Source: CAZYJD01 sp964647785
Lineage (GTDB): Bacteria; Bacteroidota; Bacteroidia; NS11-12g; UBA9320
Reading direction: 5' to 3'
Assembly: GCA_964647785.1 (NCBI GenBank)
Contig: CAZYJD010000018.1
Span: forward strand, 1 to 30,161
DNA length: 30,161 bases
Positions 7,060-15,646 of this stretch are shown piece after piece. Below the pieces are notes generated by a model. The model was not told where the DNA came from, searched no databases, and saw only the letters and a program-made list of their open reading frames with translations. Positions within the stretch are counted from its first letter, which is position 1; each line of letters opens with the position of its first letter. The translations under genes were made by a program, and so were the position numbers.

Positions 7060-9258
7060 TTAATTTCCTACATCTGATACGAACTGTATGCGCATGAGGC
7101 GCATCTCGTCGGCATCAAATTCTTCTTCAAACTCATTCACCGCATCTTCAATGCTGCTGTTTTTCGATTCGCGGAAATAATCAAATATTTCTTCCCGCAC
7201 ATCTTCGTCCATCCAGTCATCAATGATGTAGTAGAGGTCCAGCTTGGTTCCGGAATAAACGATGTTCTCAATTTCCTCGAGCAATTCGCTAACTTCCTCC
7301 ATTCCCAATGCGGTGGCAATCTCATCCAGCCCCATCTTTTTATCGATTTTCTGAATGATGGTTACTTTTTTTCCCGACTTATTGGGCACTGTTTTCAGAA
7401 CCAAGTCATCAGGGCGGTCGATGTCATTCTCTTCCACATACTCACGAATGAGATTGATGAAGGGCTTGCCAAATTTCTTGGCTTTGTTTTTTCCAACCCC
7501 CTGAATGTTCTCAAATTCCGCCAGGGTAATAGGGAATTTGGTGGCCATATCTTCCAGGGCTGTTTCCTGGAAGATCACATAGGGCGGGAGATCATGCTCC
7601 CGCGCAACAGTTTTTTGGAGCTCTTTAAGTTGTGTAAACAGCTCCTCATCGTAAACGGCTTCAATTTGCACGTTTTCGAACTCCTCTTCGGAGACATTCT
7701 CAAATTCACGGTCCTCTGCCATGGTAATCTCAACTGGTTTTTTCAAATAGGCCTCGCCTTCATCGCTGATGCGCAAAAGCCCGTAAAGCTCAATGTTTTT
7801 CTGAATGTAATTGTTGAGTAAACCCAGCCGCAATACACTTTTCCAGAAGTTCTTGTGCTGTGATTTGCCGGCGCCAAAATAGCGCATTTTATCGTGTTTA
7901 TATGCCTTAACATCATTGGAAGATATTCCGGTGATGATATCGATGACATGCTTCATGTTCACCTTGCCTTCCGTTTCCTTCACCACGTTGAGAGCAAGGG
8001 TTACTTCTTCCGATACATCCTGCATTTTCGGGGGCTTGCGACAGTTATCGCACATGCCGTGGCATTCTTCTGCAGGGAAATCTTCTCCGAAATAATGGAG
8101 TAAAAATTTTCGGCGGCACTGGGCTGTTTCGGCATAAGCGCTCATTTCTAAAATGAGCTGGGTGCCAATTTCCCGCTCGGCAACCGGTTTATCTTTTAGA
8201 AACTTCTCCAGTTTCTCGGTGTCATTGGGGTTGAAGAAGAGGATGCAGTCGCCATCGAGGCCATCTCTGCCAGAGCGACCGGTTTCCTGATAATAACCCT
8301 CCAAACTTTTGGGCACATCATAATGGATGACGTAGCGCACATCCGGCTTATCAATGCCCATACCGAAGGCAATGGTGGCAACAATGACATCGATTTCCTC
8401 CATGAGAAACTTGTCTTGATTTTCTGCCCTGGTTTTGGCATCCAATCCTGCGTGATACGGCAAGGCCTTGATATCGTTGGCCACCAATATTTCAGCCAGT
8501 TCTTCTACTTTCTTGCGGCTGAGGCAATAGATGATGCCCGATTTGCCCTTGCGCTGATTGATGAAGCCGATGATCTCTTTTAAGGTTTGCCCCTTGGTGC
8601 CTTTGGGCCGCACTTCGTAATAAAGATTGGAACGGTTGAACGATGATTTGAACACCTGCGCATCCATCATGTTCAGGTTTTTCTGGATATCGCCCTGCAC
8701 CTTGGGCGTAGCAGTGGCCGTGAGTGCCATCATGGGCACATCGTCAATGGCTTTAACTATTTGCTTAATGCGGCGGTACTCCGGTCGAAAATCATGCCCC
8801 CATTCAGAAATGCAGTGGGCTTCATCCACCGCCACAAAAGAAACCTTCACCTGCTTGAGAAACTCAATGGTTTCGTCTTTTTTAAGCGTTTCAGGCGCGA
8901 CATATAGCATTTTGGTGCGCCCTTCAGCCACATCGGTTTTCACCCGTTGTGTTTCTGATTTATTGAGTGAAGAATTTAAAAAATGGGCCACGGCATCGTT
9001 GTCGCCAAATCCCCTGATGCTGTCCACCTGATTTTTCATCAGGGCAATCAGCGGCGAAATAATGATGGCCGTACCATCCAATACGAGCGCAGGCAACTGG
9101 TAGCACAGCGATTTACCCGCACCGGTGGGCATGATAACAAAACAATCCCTGCCGGCAATAACCGTGCTTATTACTTCTTCCTGCATGCCCTTGAAGCCAT
9201 CGAATCCGAAAAAGGCTTTCAGATGTTGCTTCAGGTTCTTGTCCTTCACTTGTGTCAT
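7060..9258 (-). CDS. recQ: ATP-dependent DNA helicase RecQ
   Basis: A 732-residue superfamily 2 helicase that unwinds DNA 3'-5' during recombination repair. Visible motifs are Walker A MPTGAGKS (43-50), the DEAH box at 145-148 followed by CISEWGHDFRPEY (the RecQ aromatic-rich loop), helicase C motifs IIYCLSRK and QETGRSGRDG, and a zinc-binding cluster of four cysteines (QCRRK, then ECHGMCDNC). After the winged helix an HRDC domain follows (around residues 530-605, LPPYVIFQETAL). About 120 acidic residues follow the HRDC domain; this makes it longer than the roughly 610-residue enterobacterial RecQ but usual for Bacteroidota. The stop lies 2 nt from the stop of the convergent VWA gene. A TAGATTTG box lies 22 nt upstream of the ATG. 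Confidence 0.96.
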   Translation of the reverse strand: MTQVKDKNLKQHLKAFFGFDGFKGMQEEVISTVIAGRDCFVIMPTGAGKSLCYQLPALVLDGTAIIISPLIALMKNQVDSIRGFGDNDAVAHFLNSSLNKSETQRVKTDVAEGRTKMLYVAPETLKKDETIEFLKQVKVSFVAVDEAHCISEWGHDFRPEYRRIKQIVKAIDDVPMMALTATATPKVQGDIQKNLNMMDAQVFKSSFNRSNLYYEVRPKGTKGQTLKEIIGFINQRKGKSGIIYCLSRKKVEELAEILVANDIKALPYHAGLDAKTRAENQDKFLMEEIDVIVATIAFGMGIDKPDVRYVIHYDVPKSLEGYYQETGRSGRDGLDGDCILFFNPNDTEKLEKFLKDKPVAEREIGTQLILEMSAYAETAQCRRKFLLHYFGEDFPAEECHGMCDNCRKPPKMQDVSEEVTLALNVVKETEGKVNMKHVIDIITGISSNDVKAYKHDKMRYFGAGKSQHKNFWKSVLRLGLLNNYIQKNIELYGLLRISDEGEAYLKKPVEITMAEDREFENVSEEEFENVQIEAVYDEELFTQLKELQKTVAREHDLPPYVIFQETALEDMATKFPITLAEFENIQGVGKNKAKKFGKPFINLIREYVEENDIDRPDDLVLKTVPNKSGKKVTIIQKIDKKMGLDEIATALGMEEVSELLEEIENIVYSGTKLDLYYIIDDWMDEDVREEIFDYFRESKNSSIEDAVNEFEEEFDADEMRLMRIQFVSDVGN

Positions 9259-9280
9259 TGATATTCTATTCCTCTTATTC

Positions 9281-9288
9281 CAAATCTA
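9281..9288 (-). promoter_or_regulatory. Bacteroidota -7 box of recQ
   Basis: Minus-strand TAGATTTG is a perfect TAnnTTTG match 22 nt before the recQ ATG, implying a short leader of roughly 15-18 nt. No clear TTTG was found upstream at the expected spacing. Confidence 0.45.
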
Positions 9289-9335
9289 CAGTTCACTAAA
9301 TTAACGCTATCCGCCGATAAGTCAACAAAAAAAAT

Positions 9336-9343
9336 TTATTTTG
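9336..9343 (+). promoter_or_regulatory. Possible -7 box of the kdsD operon
   Basis: TTATTTTG matches seven of eight TAnnTTTG positions and overlaps the first possible TTG start of kdsD (9341). If it is the promoter, translation cannot begin at 9341, which supports the TTG at 9362. No upstream TTTG is visible, so confidence is low. Confidence 0.3.
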
Positions 9344-9361
9344 CGGCAAAGAGAAAAGCCG

Positions 9362-10327
9362 TTGATCCCTTCCTCCGAAATACTCGAATCGGCTCGCAAA
9401 ACTATCAAACTGGAAGCAAATTCTATTGCAGTTTTAAGCAACTATCTGAATGAAGATTTTTCAGCAGCTGTTACGGCTATTCATGAAACTTCAGGCAGGG
9501 TTGTATTAACCGGCATTGGAAAAAGCGCCATCATCGCGCAAAAGATTGCAGCCACCTTTAATAGCACGGGCACCCCCAGCACCTTCATGCATGCGGCCGA
9601 TGCCGTGCATGGCGATTTGGGCACCATTGCCGAAGACGATTTAATCATTTGCATCTCAAAAAGCGGCAACACCCCTGAAATAAAGGTGTTGATTCCGTTG
9701 TTGAGGCAAGGCAAGAACAAGTTGGTGGCCATTGTTGGTAATATCGATTCCTATTTGGCCAAGCAAGCCGATTATGTATTGAACACCACTGTTGAAAGGG
9801 AAGCCTGCCCCAACAACCTTGCGCCAACAACCAGCACCACGGCACAGCTTGTTATGGGCGATGCCCTGGCCGTTTGCCTGCTGGAAATGCGCAAGTTCAG
9901 CAGTGAGGATTTTGCGCGTTACCACCCCGGTGGCGCACTGGGAAAACGATTGTATCTAAAGCTTTCTGATTTGAGTAGCCAAAATGAGAAACCGCAAGTT
10001 GAACCGGACAGCAATCTGCAAGAGGTTATTCTTGAGATGACCCGTAAACGATTGGGCATGACGGCGGTACTTAAAGAAGGAAAGTTGGTGGGCATCATCA
10101 CCGATGGTGATATCAGAAGGGCTTTGGAGAGAAAACTCCCCCTCGATCATTTACAAGCGGCAGATATCATGAGCTCAAATCCGGTTTCCCTCCCGCCGGA
10201 TACGCTGGCGGTAGAAGCAGCCGTTATCATGAGGGAGAAAAAAATCTCTCAGTTGATTGTTTCGAATGATACCGATTATATAGGTGTGATTCACATTCAC
10301 GATTTAAATCGGGAAGGCATATTATAA
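9362..10327 (+). CDS. kdsD: D-arabinose 5-phosphate isomerase (KdsD/KpsF family)
   Basis: The enzyme converts ribulose 5-phosphate to arabinose 5-phosphate, the first step to Kdo for lipopolysaccharide. The product has an N-terminal SIS domain, with VVLTGIGKSAIIAQKIAATF and the ISKSGNTPE phosphosugar loop, and then two CBS motifs (from about residue 205 to the end, with ITDGDIRRAL and IGVIHIHDL). At about 321 residues it has the normal family length. No ATG is available before FMHAAD, so the start must be non-ATG. TTG at 9362 gives an N-terminus (IPSSEILESARKTI) that fits relatives; TTG at 9341 is possible but overlaps a promoter-like box. manC begins 8 nt after the stop. KdsD supplies Kdo and manC GDP-mannose, so the operon looks devoted to surface polysaccharide. 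Confidence 0.9.
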   Translation: MIPSSEILESARKTIKLEANSIAVLSNYLNEDFSAAVTAIHETSGRVVLTGIGKSAIIAQKIAATFNSTGTPSTFMHAADAVHGDLGTIAEDDLIICISKSGNTPEIKVLIPLLRQGKNKLVAIVGNIDSYLAKQADYVLNTTVEREACPNNLAPTTSTTAQLVMGDALAVCLLEMRKFSSEDFARYHPGGALGKRLYLKLSDLSSQNEKPQVEPDSNLQEVILEMTRKRLGMTAVLKEGKLVGIITDGDIRRALERKLPLDHLQAADIMSSNPVSLPPDTLAVEAAVIMREKKISQLIVSNDTDYIGVIHIHDLNREGIL

Positions 10328-10335
10328 AGATAAAA

Positions 10336-11415
10336 ATGAAAGACCTCTATATAGTGATCATGGCCGGTGGAATTGGAAGTAGGTTCTGGCCTTACAGTCG
10401 AAGCACACGCCCCAAGCAATTCCTCGACATTCTGGGCACCGGCAAGTCACTTCTGCAACTGACTTTTGAGCGTTTTCAAAGAATGGTTCCCACCGAACGC
10501 ATTTTGGTGGTTTCCAATGAGCAGTACATCCCACTGGTGAAAGAGCATTTGCCTGAATTGCCGGAAGAGAATATACTGGGAGAACCCCTCGCGAGGAACA
10601 CGGCACCTTGCGTGGCCTATGCCTCCTACCGCCTGAACGACCTTCACCCCAACTCCATTTGTGTGGTGGCGCCTTCCGATCACCTCATTGTTCAGGAGGA
10701 AGCATTTCGCGAACAAATTGAAAAAGCGGTGTCGTTTGTCGGTGAAAATGATGCCCTGCTTACCCTGGGCATTCAGCCCAACCGACCCGATACGGGTTAT
10801 GGCTACATTCAATACCTCGATAATAAAGATGACAACCCGGTTCAAAAGGTGAAAACCTTCACCGAGAAACCCGGGCTTGAAATGGCACAACAATTCCTTG
10901 AAAGTGGCGATTTCCTATGGAACTCAGGAATGTTCATTTGGAAAACAGCTGATATCGTTAAAGCCTATGCCAAACATCTGCCCGAAATGGACGAGCTGTT
11001 TCGCGCCGGCGCCTACCGATACGGAACAGAAAAAGAACAAAGTTTCATTGCCGATATTTACCCCAAATGCCCCAATATTTCCATTGACTACGGCATTGTA
11101 GAAAAAGCCTCCAATGTTCATGTATTGCCCTCGGATTTTGGTTGGTCCGATTTGGGCACCTGGAAATCTCTGCAAGAACAAATGCCTTCTGATGAATCGG
11201 GCAATTCGGGCTTTGGTAAAATGCGCATTGTGAATGATACCAAAAATTGCCTGGTGATGGCCCCCGACAATAAGTTGGTGGTATTGGAAGGCGTAGACGA
11301 CCTTTTTGTGATTGACACCCCTGATGCATTGCTGGTGTGCAACCGCGACCGGGAGCAAGAAGTGAAAGTGATTGTATCGGAACTGAAAACCAAATTCAAC
11401 GGACAATTCAATTGA
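10336..11415 (+). CDS. manC: Mannose-1-phosphate guanylyltransferase
   Basis: This nucleotidyltransferase makes GDP-mannose from mannose 1-phosphate and GTP. The 359-residue product begins MKDLYIVIMAGGIGSRFWPY, the GTP-binding signature, followed by STRPKQF; downstream are NTAPC, VVAPSDHL, the FTEKPG motif and FLWNSGMFIW, all diagnostic of the family. It lacks the C-terminal phosphomannose isomerase domain of longer bifunctional ManC/AlgA proteins and is therefore the single-domain type. It lies 8 nt after kdsD, and its TGA overlaps the likely TTG start of the SGNH gene, so the four genes 9362-14197 look like one transcript. GDP-mannose may feed a mannosylated or fucosylated glycan; which one is not shown here. 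Confidence 0.95.
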   Translation: MKDLYIVIMAGGIGSRFWPYSRSTRPKQFLDILGTGKSLLQLTFERFQRMVPTERILVVSNEQYIPLVKEHLPELPEENILGEPLARNTAPCVAYASYRLNDLHPNSICVVAPSDHLIVQEEAFREQIEKAVSFVGENDALLTLGIQPNRPDTGYGYIQYLDNKDDNPVQKVKTFTEKPGLEMAQQFLESGDFLWNSGMFIWKTADIVKAYAKHLPEMDELFRAGAYRYGTEKEQSFIADIYPKCPNISIDYGIVEKASNVHVLPSDFGWSDLGTWKSLQEQMPSDESGNSGFGKMRIVNDTKNCLVMAPDNKLVVLEGVDDLFVIDTPDALLVCNRDREQEVKVIVSELKTKFNGQFN

Positions 11416-12680
11416 TTTTGATTGCTCGGGCGGTTAGATGGTTGTTAACCATGAGTGCACTTTTATGGTTGCACGGCATCAGCACGGCACAACTCATAGA
11501 ACCCGGCATGGCCGATAGCCTTTACGCGCCCTATGATTTTATCGATCTGAGAAAGAACCGAATCGATGCCGAAGGGGTGCAAAACCTCCATCCTTTTTTC
11601 AAAAAACTGGATCTACTGGCCAAAGGAGAAAATCGGCAAGTGCGCATTGTGCACATTGGCGATTCACATATTCAAGCAGATTACTTCAGCGGAACCACCA
11701 GGGTTTTGCTGCAAAAAAGTTTTGGAAATGCCGGCAGGGGTTTTGTTTTTCCCTATCGCACCGCAGGCACCAATGGACCACCTGATTACGGATTGCAAAG
11801 CAAAGGCGAATGGAAAAATAACCGGGCATCTGCCATTGGAACTGAGGGCAATTGCGGCCTCAATGGCTACGGACTGTACACCACCGATAGCGCTGCATCC
11901 CTGAAAATGTACCCCTCCAATGAAAACCTCGATTACAGTTTTGATCGGGTGCGTCTGTTTTATTTCGACAGTCCTTCTTCTTTTAGCTGGGCCTCTGCCG
12001 ATACCTTGAATGCGCCTTATTTGCCGGGCGACGAACAGGCATTTGACCGTGGCAACAGCACCCTCTTTTACGATTTCCCGCAGGATAGTTTTAACTTTCA
12101 GCTGGTGAAAGATCACGCAGGACAATATTTTGCTGAGTTTTATGGCGCAAGCCTCGAAAAAAACAGAGCCGGTATCTTGTATCACAGCGCCGGCCAAAAC
12201 GGTGCCTTTGTTCAGAACTTTTTGAACAGCCCATATTTCGTGCATCAGTTGAACAGCCTTGATGCCGACCTGGTAATCCTGTCGCTTGGCACCAACAACG
12301 CCTACTCGCGCAACAATAAAATGTGTGCTTCCTGCTTTACTGACGCCTACCGCAAACTGATCAAACAAGTGAAAAATGCCTCTCCCAAGGCATCCATTTT
12401 GCTCACCACGCCGGGCGATTTTTTCATCAAAAGAAGATATCATTGCAGGGATATTGAGAAGGTAGTAGAAGCCATATATGAACTGGCCCGCGAACAAGAT
12501 TGCGCCGTTTGGGATTTCAATCGGCTCATGGGTGGCAGCTATGCCATTAGGCAATGGCAGGCGGCGGGTTTGGCGCGCAACGACCTCATTCACTTTTCAG
12601 AAAAAGGCTACCGTTTGCAGGGCTTCTTGTTCTATGAAGCATTGACAGACGCCTATCAACATTGGAGGGAAACACACTGA
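11412..12680 (+). CDS. Exported SGNH/GDSL-family hydrolase or acyltransferase partner
   Basis: About 422 residues with all SGNH signatures: block I VHIGDSHIQADYF (Ser85), the block III-like SLGTNNAYS (Gly293, Asn295) and block V NDLIHF (Asp391, His394). Start choice: the only nearby ATG (11451) leaves a signal peptide with no basic residue. The TTG at 11412, which overlaps the manC stop as TTGA, restores an n-region with two arginines ahead of the hydrophobic stretch ending GISTAQ. TTG at 11418 is also possible. The MBOAT gene follows 2 nt later. Secreted SGNH proteins beside an MBOAT act as the transfer partner for O-acetylation of glycans (AlgX with AlgI, PatB with PatA), so periplasmic acyl transfer to a polysaccharide is the likely role; free esterase activity is the alternative. 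Confidence 0.85.
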   Translation: MILIARAVRWLLTMSALLWLHGISTAQLIEPGMADSLYAPYDFIDLRKNRIDAEGVQNLHPFFKKLDLLAKGENRQVRIVHIGDSHIQADYFSGTTRVLLQKSFGNAGRGFVFPYRTAGTNGPPDYGLQSKGEWKNNRASAIGTEGNCGLNGYGLYTTDSAASLKMYPSNENLDYSFDRVRLFYFDSPSSFSWASADTLNAPYLPGDEQAFDRGNSTLFYDFPQDSFNFQLVKDHAGQYFAEFYGASLEKNRAGILYHSAGQNGAFVQNFLNSPYFVHQLNSLDADLVILSLGTNNAYSRNNKMCASCFTDAYRKLIKQVKNASPKASILLTTPGDFFIKRRYHCRDIEKVVEAIYELAREQDCAVWDFNRLMGGSYAIRQWQAAGLARNDLIHFSEKGYRLQGFLFYEALTDAYQHWRETH

Positions 12681-12682
12681 TC

Positions 12683-14197
12683 ATGTTGAGTTGGGAAAAC
12701 ATCTGGCGCTATGCTGAAAATGCACCGCTCATTTTCAGTCAATATTTGTTCCTCTTTTTATTCACCGCTTTTTTCATTGTTTATGCGCTGCTCAAGAATC
12801 ACATTCAATGGCGCAACTTGTATCTGTTTGCCTTCAGCCTCTTTTTTTATTACAAATCAGGAGGTTTGTACTTCTGGCTGCTGGTGGTATCAACCCTCAT
12901 TGATTACGGCTGTGGCGGAGCCATTCACCGCTCTGAGAAAAACTGGCAACGAAAATTTTACCTCCTACTCAGTCTGGTGAGCAATTTGGGCATGCTGGCC
13001 TTTTTCAAATATTCCTATTTCATTGCCGAGCAGGTCAACGCCCTTTTTGGAACGCATTTTCGAGCCCTGAACATATTGGCGGTGTTTGCCAACAACACCT
13101 TGGGCACGCATCACGACCTGTATGAAATCATTCTGCCGGTGGGCATCAGCTTTTACACTTTCCAAACCCTCAGCTACACCATTGATATTTACCGCCGACA
13201 GATAGAACCTGCACGCAACATCATCGATTTTGGCTTTTTTGTTTCCTTCTTTCCGCAGCTGGTTGCCGGGCCCATTGTTCGGGCGGCCGATTTTCTGCCA
13301 CAGATTTACCGCAAATTTTCGCTGACCAAAGCACAATTTGGGGCGGCTGTTTTTCTCATCATGGCCGGGCTTTTCAAAAAAATGGTCATCAGCGACTATT
13401 TAAGCATCAATTTCGTAGATCGGGTATTTGAAGATCCGCTTTTATATTCAGGCTTCATGAATCTCATGGCGGTATATGGGTATGCCATACAGATTTATTG
13501 CGATTTCTCCGGCTATTCCGACATGGCCATTGGGCTTGCAGCACTCATGGGTTTTCAACTGCCGCTGAATTTCAATTCACCCTACAAATCCACTTCCATT
13601 ACCGAATTTTGGCGCCGTTGGCATATTTCTCTCAGCACCTGGCTGCGCGATTATTTGTACATCTCCATGGGTGGCAACAGAAATGGTAAAGTGCGCACCT
13701 ATCTTCATTTGATGATTACCATGTTGTTGGGCGGTTTGTGGCACGGAGCAGCCTTGCGTTTCATCATTTGGGGCGGATTGCACGGCTTGGCCTTGGCCTT
13801 GCACAAACTGTGGATGCAATACGTGCCTTTGGCTAAACTCAATACCTGGTGGTACAAGTTATTGGCCGGTTTGCTTACCTTCCATTTCGTTTGCTGGTGC
13901 TGGATTTACTTCAGGGCAGCTGATGTACAAAGCGTGGGAGAAATTACCCGCCAAATAGCCTTCCATTTCGACTGGGGCGGCATTGCTGATCGCATAAAGG
14001 CTTACCGCGAAGTATTTGGAATTTTGTTGCTGGGCTTTTTGTTGCATTTCTTCCCCTCAGGTTGGAAAGAACAATTGAAATCACTTTACACCGCTTTGCC
14101 TCTTTGGGCCAAAAGCCTCAGCTTCGCATTGTTCATTCTGCTTTGCTTCCAGGCGGCCTCGTCTGAAATTCAGCCCTTTATTTACTTTCAGTTTTAA
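12683..14197 (+). CDS. MBOAT-family O-acyltransferase (AlgI/PatA-like)
   Basis: A 504-residue polytopic membrane protein carrying acyl groups across the inner membrane for glycan O-acylation. The hallmark order is present: QLVAGPIVRAADFLPQ, DFSGYSDMAIGLA, then FWRRWHISLSTWLRDY (His314) and LLGGLWHGAALRFIIWGG (His354). His314 and His354 correspond to the two conserved histidines of AlgI-type proteins. Around ten hydrophobic segments are visible. A TTG at 12662 in the same frame is rejected in favour of ATG 12683, which lies 2 nt after the SGNH stop and begins MLSWENIWRY. The substrate glycan is unknown; the manC and kdsD neighbours point to cell-surface polysaccharide. The last 20 nt overlap the convergent GtrA-like gene. 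Confidence 0.93.
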   Translation: MLSWENIWRYAENAPLIFSQYLFLFLFTAFFIVYALLKNHIQWRNLYLFAFSLFFYYKSGGLYFWLLVVSTLIDYGCGGAIHRSEKNWQRKFYLLLSLVSNLGMLAFFKYSYFIAEQVNALFGTHFRALNILAVFANNTLGTHHDLYEIILPVGISFYTFQTLSYTIDIYRRQIEPARNIIDFGFFVSFFPQLVAGPIVRAADFLPQIYRKFSLTKAQFGAAVFLIMAGLFKKMVISDYLSINFVDRVFEDPLLYSGFMNLMAVYGYAIQIYCDFSGYSDMAIGLAALMGFQLPLNFNSPYKSTSITEFWRRWHISLSTWLRDYLYISMGGNRNGKVRTYLHLMITMLLGGLWHGAALRFIIWGGLHGLALALHKLWMQYVPLAKLNTWWYKLLAGLLTFHFVCWCWIYFRAADVQSVGEITRQIAFHFDWGGIADRIKAYREVFGILLLGFLLHFFPSGWKEQLKSLYTALPLWAKSLSFALFILLCFQAASSEIQPFIYFQF

Positions 14198-14651
14198 TCG
14201 GCTCTTCCCGGTCTTTGAACACCCAATACTTCTGCCCCAGGAAGTTGACCACACTGCTAAATACGGTGGCAATCACAAATGCGGTTATTTTATCGGCTTT
14301 CACTGAGAACAGGTGACGCAAACTTTCATCTGCAAAGCGTAAATTCAAAACAATTTCATAATCGGGTATGAGTTTAAGAGCGTAACTATTGATGGCTACA
14401 TTCACCACCAAACTCACCCCATACAACAGCAAAAAGTTTAGCAGGCGCTTGGTATTCTTATCGCTCTGTCGCCAGGTCCAGTACTTGTTCAGGTTGTAGG
14501 TAACGAAGGTTCCTGAAACAAAACCCAAGGCTTTGGAAATATCTGTTGGCAAGAAAGAAGATAAGATGTAGTACACCAGCAAATCGCAGAACACAGCGGT
14601 GATGCCTGCAAGTACAAATTTGGTCAGCTGTTTAGTAGCGTGATACACCAT
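14178..14651 (-). CDS. GtrA-like family membrane protein
   Basis: A small 157-residue protein with four predicted membrane helices (about residues 8-28, 35-55, 70-90 and 118-138). It carries the GtrA signature pattern: KFVLAGITAVFCDLLVYY, GFVSGTFVTYNLNKYWTW and a C-terminal VNFLGQKYWVFKD. GtrA proteins are thought to help move undecaprenyl-phosphate-linked sugars across the inner membrane, usually beside a glycosyltransferase; none is adjacent here. A TTG at 14654 would add one residue; ATG 14651 is preferred. The start overlaps the stop of the upstream carboxypeptidase gene by one base (TGATG), indicating translational coupling. The 3' end runs 20 nt into the convergent MBOAT gene, and this crowding by glycan genes supports a polysaccharide-related role. 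Confidence 0.9.
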   Translation of the reverse strand: MVYHATKQLTKFVLAGITAVFCDLLVYYILSSFLPTDISKALGFVSGTFVTYNLNKYWTWRQSDKNTKRLLNFLLLYGVSLVVNVAINSYALKLIPDYEIVLNLRFADESLRHLFSVKADKITAFVIATVFSSVVNFLGQKYWVFKDREEPIKTESK

Positions 14652-15565
14652 CAATAAGCAGACAAAATTAACCGATTTGCTTCAATACGGATATGCATGC
14701 CAAAACGCAATGCCAAATTCAGCTTTTCATGACCGGCGGGCACATGGTAGCGCAAGGGAAAACCAAAAGGAAGGAGGTGCTCATGGATGATTTGCTCAGC
14801 GGTTTTCCCAAAAGGAATGCTATTGTCATTCATATCGCTCATTCCTCCACAGAGCAGTGCCTTGCAGTTTTCCAAATCTTCTTTCAGACTCAAATTGAGC
14901 ATCATGCGATCTACGTGGTACAAGTATTCATCGAGGTCTTCAAGAAATAGAATGCGGCCCTCTAAAGGGCCATCCCATGCAGTTCCTCTCAAGCTGTACA
15001 ACACGCTTAGGTTTCCGCCAAAGAGAAGGCCTTCGGTGCTATTTCCTGTATTCAGTACATGCTCCGGCAGTTCATACACCAGCTCTTCACCAAAAAGCGC
15101 CCTTCTGATTGAATCCATCGACTGCAGGGAATGTGGATCCTCAGCAGTGAAAACAGAAGGCATGGCGGCATGCAGAGAGGCGGTGTGCAACTGATAATGC
15201 AAGAGTGCATGCAGGGCGGTAACATCGCTGAAACCCACCACCCATTTCGGATGCTTTTGAAAAGCAGACCAATTGAGGTGGCGCATCATGCGCGCAGTGC
15301 CATAGCCCCCGCGGGCACAAAAAATTGCCTTGATTTCCGGATCGTCCAAAAGCACTTGCATGGCTGCAGCCCGCGCTTGATCGTTTCCGGCAAATTGATC
15401 TTGGCGTAAACCAATGTTCTCAGAGAGCTTAACCTTCAATCCCCATTTTTTTAGATGAGATATAAATAGTACCAGCTCATGTTCATCAATGGCCCTGGCC
15501 GTGGCTGTAATTGCCACGCTATCACCTTTTTTGAGCCATGGCGGTATGGTGTATGCAGTTGCCAT
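14651..15565 (-). CDS. ldcA: S66-family muramoyltetrapeptide LD-carboxypeptidase
   Basis: The 304-residue product matches peptidase family S66. The serine nucleophile lies in VVGFSDVTALH (Ser113), with ARGGYGT preceding it; the acidic and His members of the triad are FLEDLDEY (Glu209) and PAGHEK (His279). LdcA removes the terminal D-alanine from recycled muropeptide tetrapeptides in the cytoplasm; the related MccF group instead cleaves microcin-like antibiotics, so immunity is a weaker alternative. No signal peptide is seen, which agrees with recycling. The ATG at 15563-15565 is well placed. A promoter (TTTG-N17-CATTTTTG) ends 4 nt before it and there is no Shine-Dalgarno. GtrA is coupled immediately downstream. 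Confidence 0.9.
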   Translation of the reverse strand: MATAYTIPPWLKKGDSVAITATARAIDEHELVLFISHLKKWGLKVKLSENIGLRQDQFAGNDQARAAAMQVLLDDPEIKAIFCARGGYGTARMMRHLNWSAFQKHPKWVVGFSDVTALHALLHYQLHTASLHAAMPSVFTAEDPHSLQSMDSIRRALFGEELVYELPEHVLNTGNSTEGLLFGGNLSVLYSLRGTAWDGPLEGRILFLEDLDEYLYHVDRMMLNLSLKEDLENCKALLCGGMSDMNDNSIPFGKTAEQIIHEHLLPFGFPLRYHVPAGHEKLNLALRFGMHIRIEANRLILSAY

Positions 15566-15569
15566 GGAA

Positions 15570-15598
15570 CAAAAATGGGACTTTCCTTTCAGAACAAA
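15570..15598 (-). promoter_or_regulatory. Promoter of ldcA (TTTG-N17-CATTTTTG)
   Basis: On the minus strand TTTG (15598-15595), 17 nt, then CATTTTTG (15577-15570) gives a correct Bacteroidota layout with one mismatch in the -7 box. Only four bases (TTCC) separate the box from the ATG, so transcription would start at or next to the start codon. Confidence 0.5.
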
Positions 15599-15646
15599 GG
15601 CGGGCTTAAGGCGTTAATCTGTTAATTTCGCAGACATTTAATACAC

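Noticed and set aside
11664..12593. 309-codon antisense ORF inside the SGNH gene
   Set aside because: It has no recognisable domain, lies wholly opposite a gene with conserved SGNH motifs, and shows no promoter.
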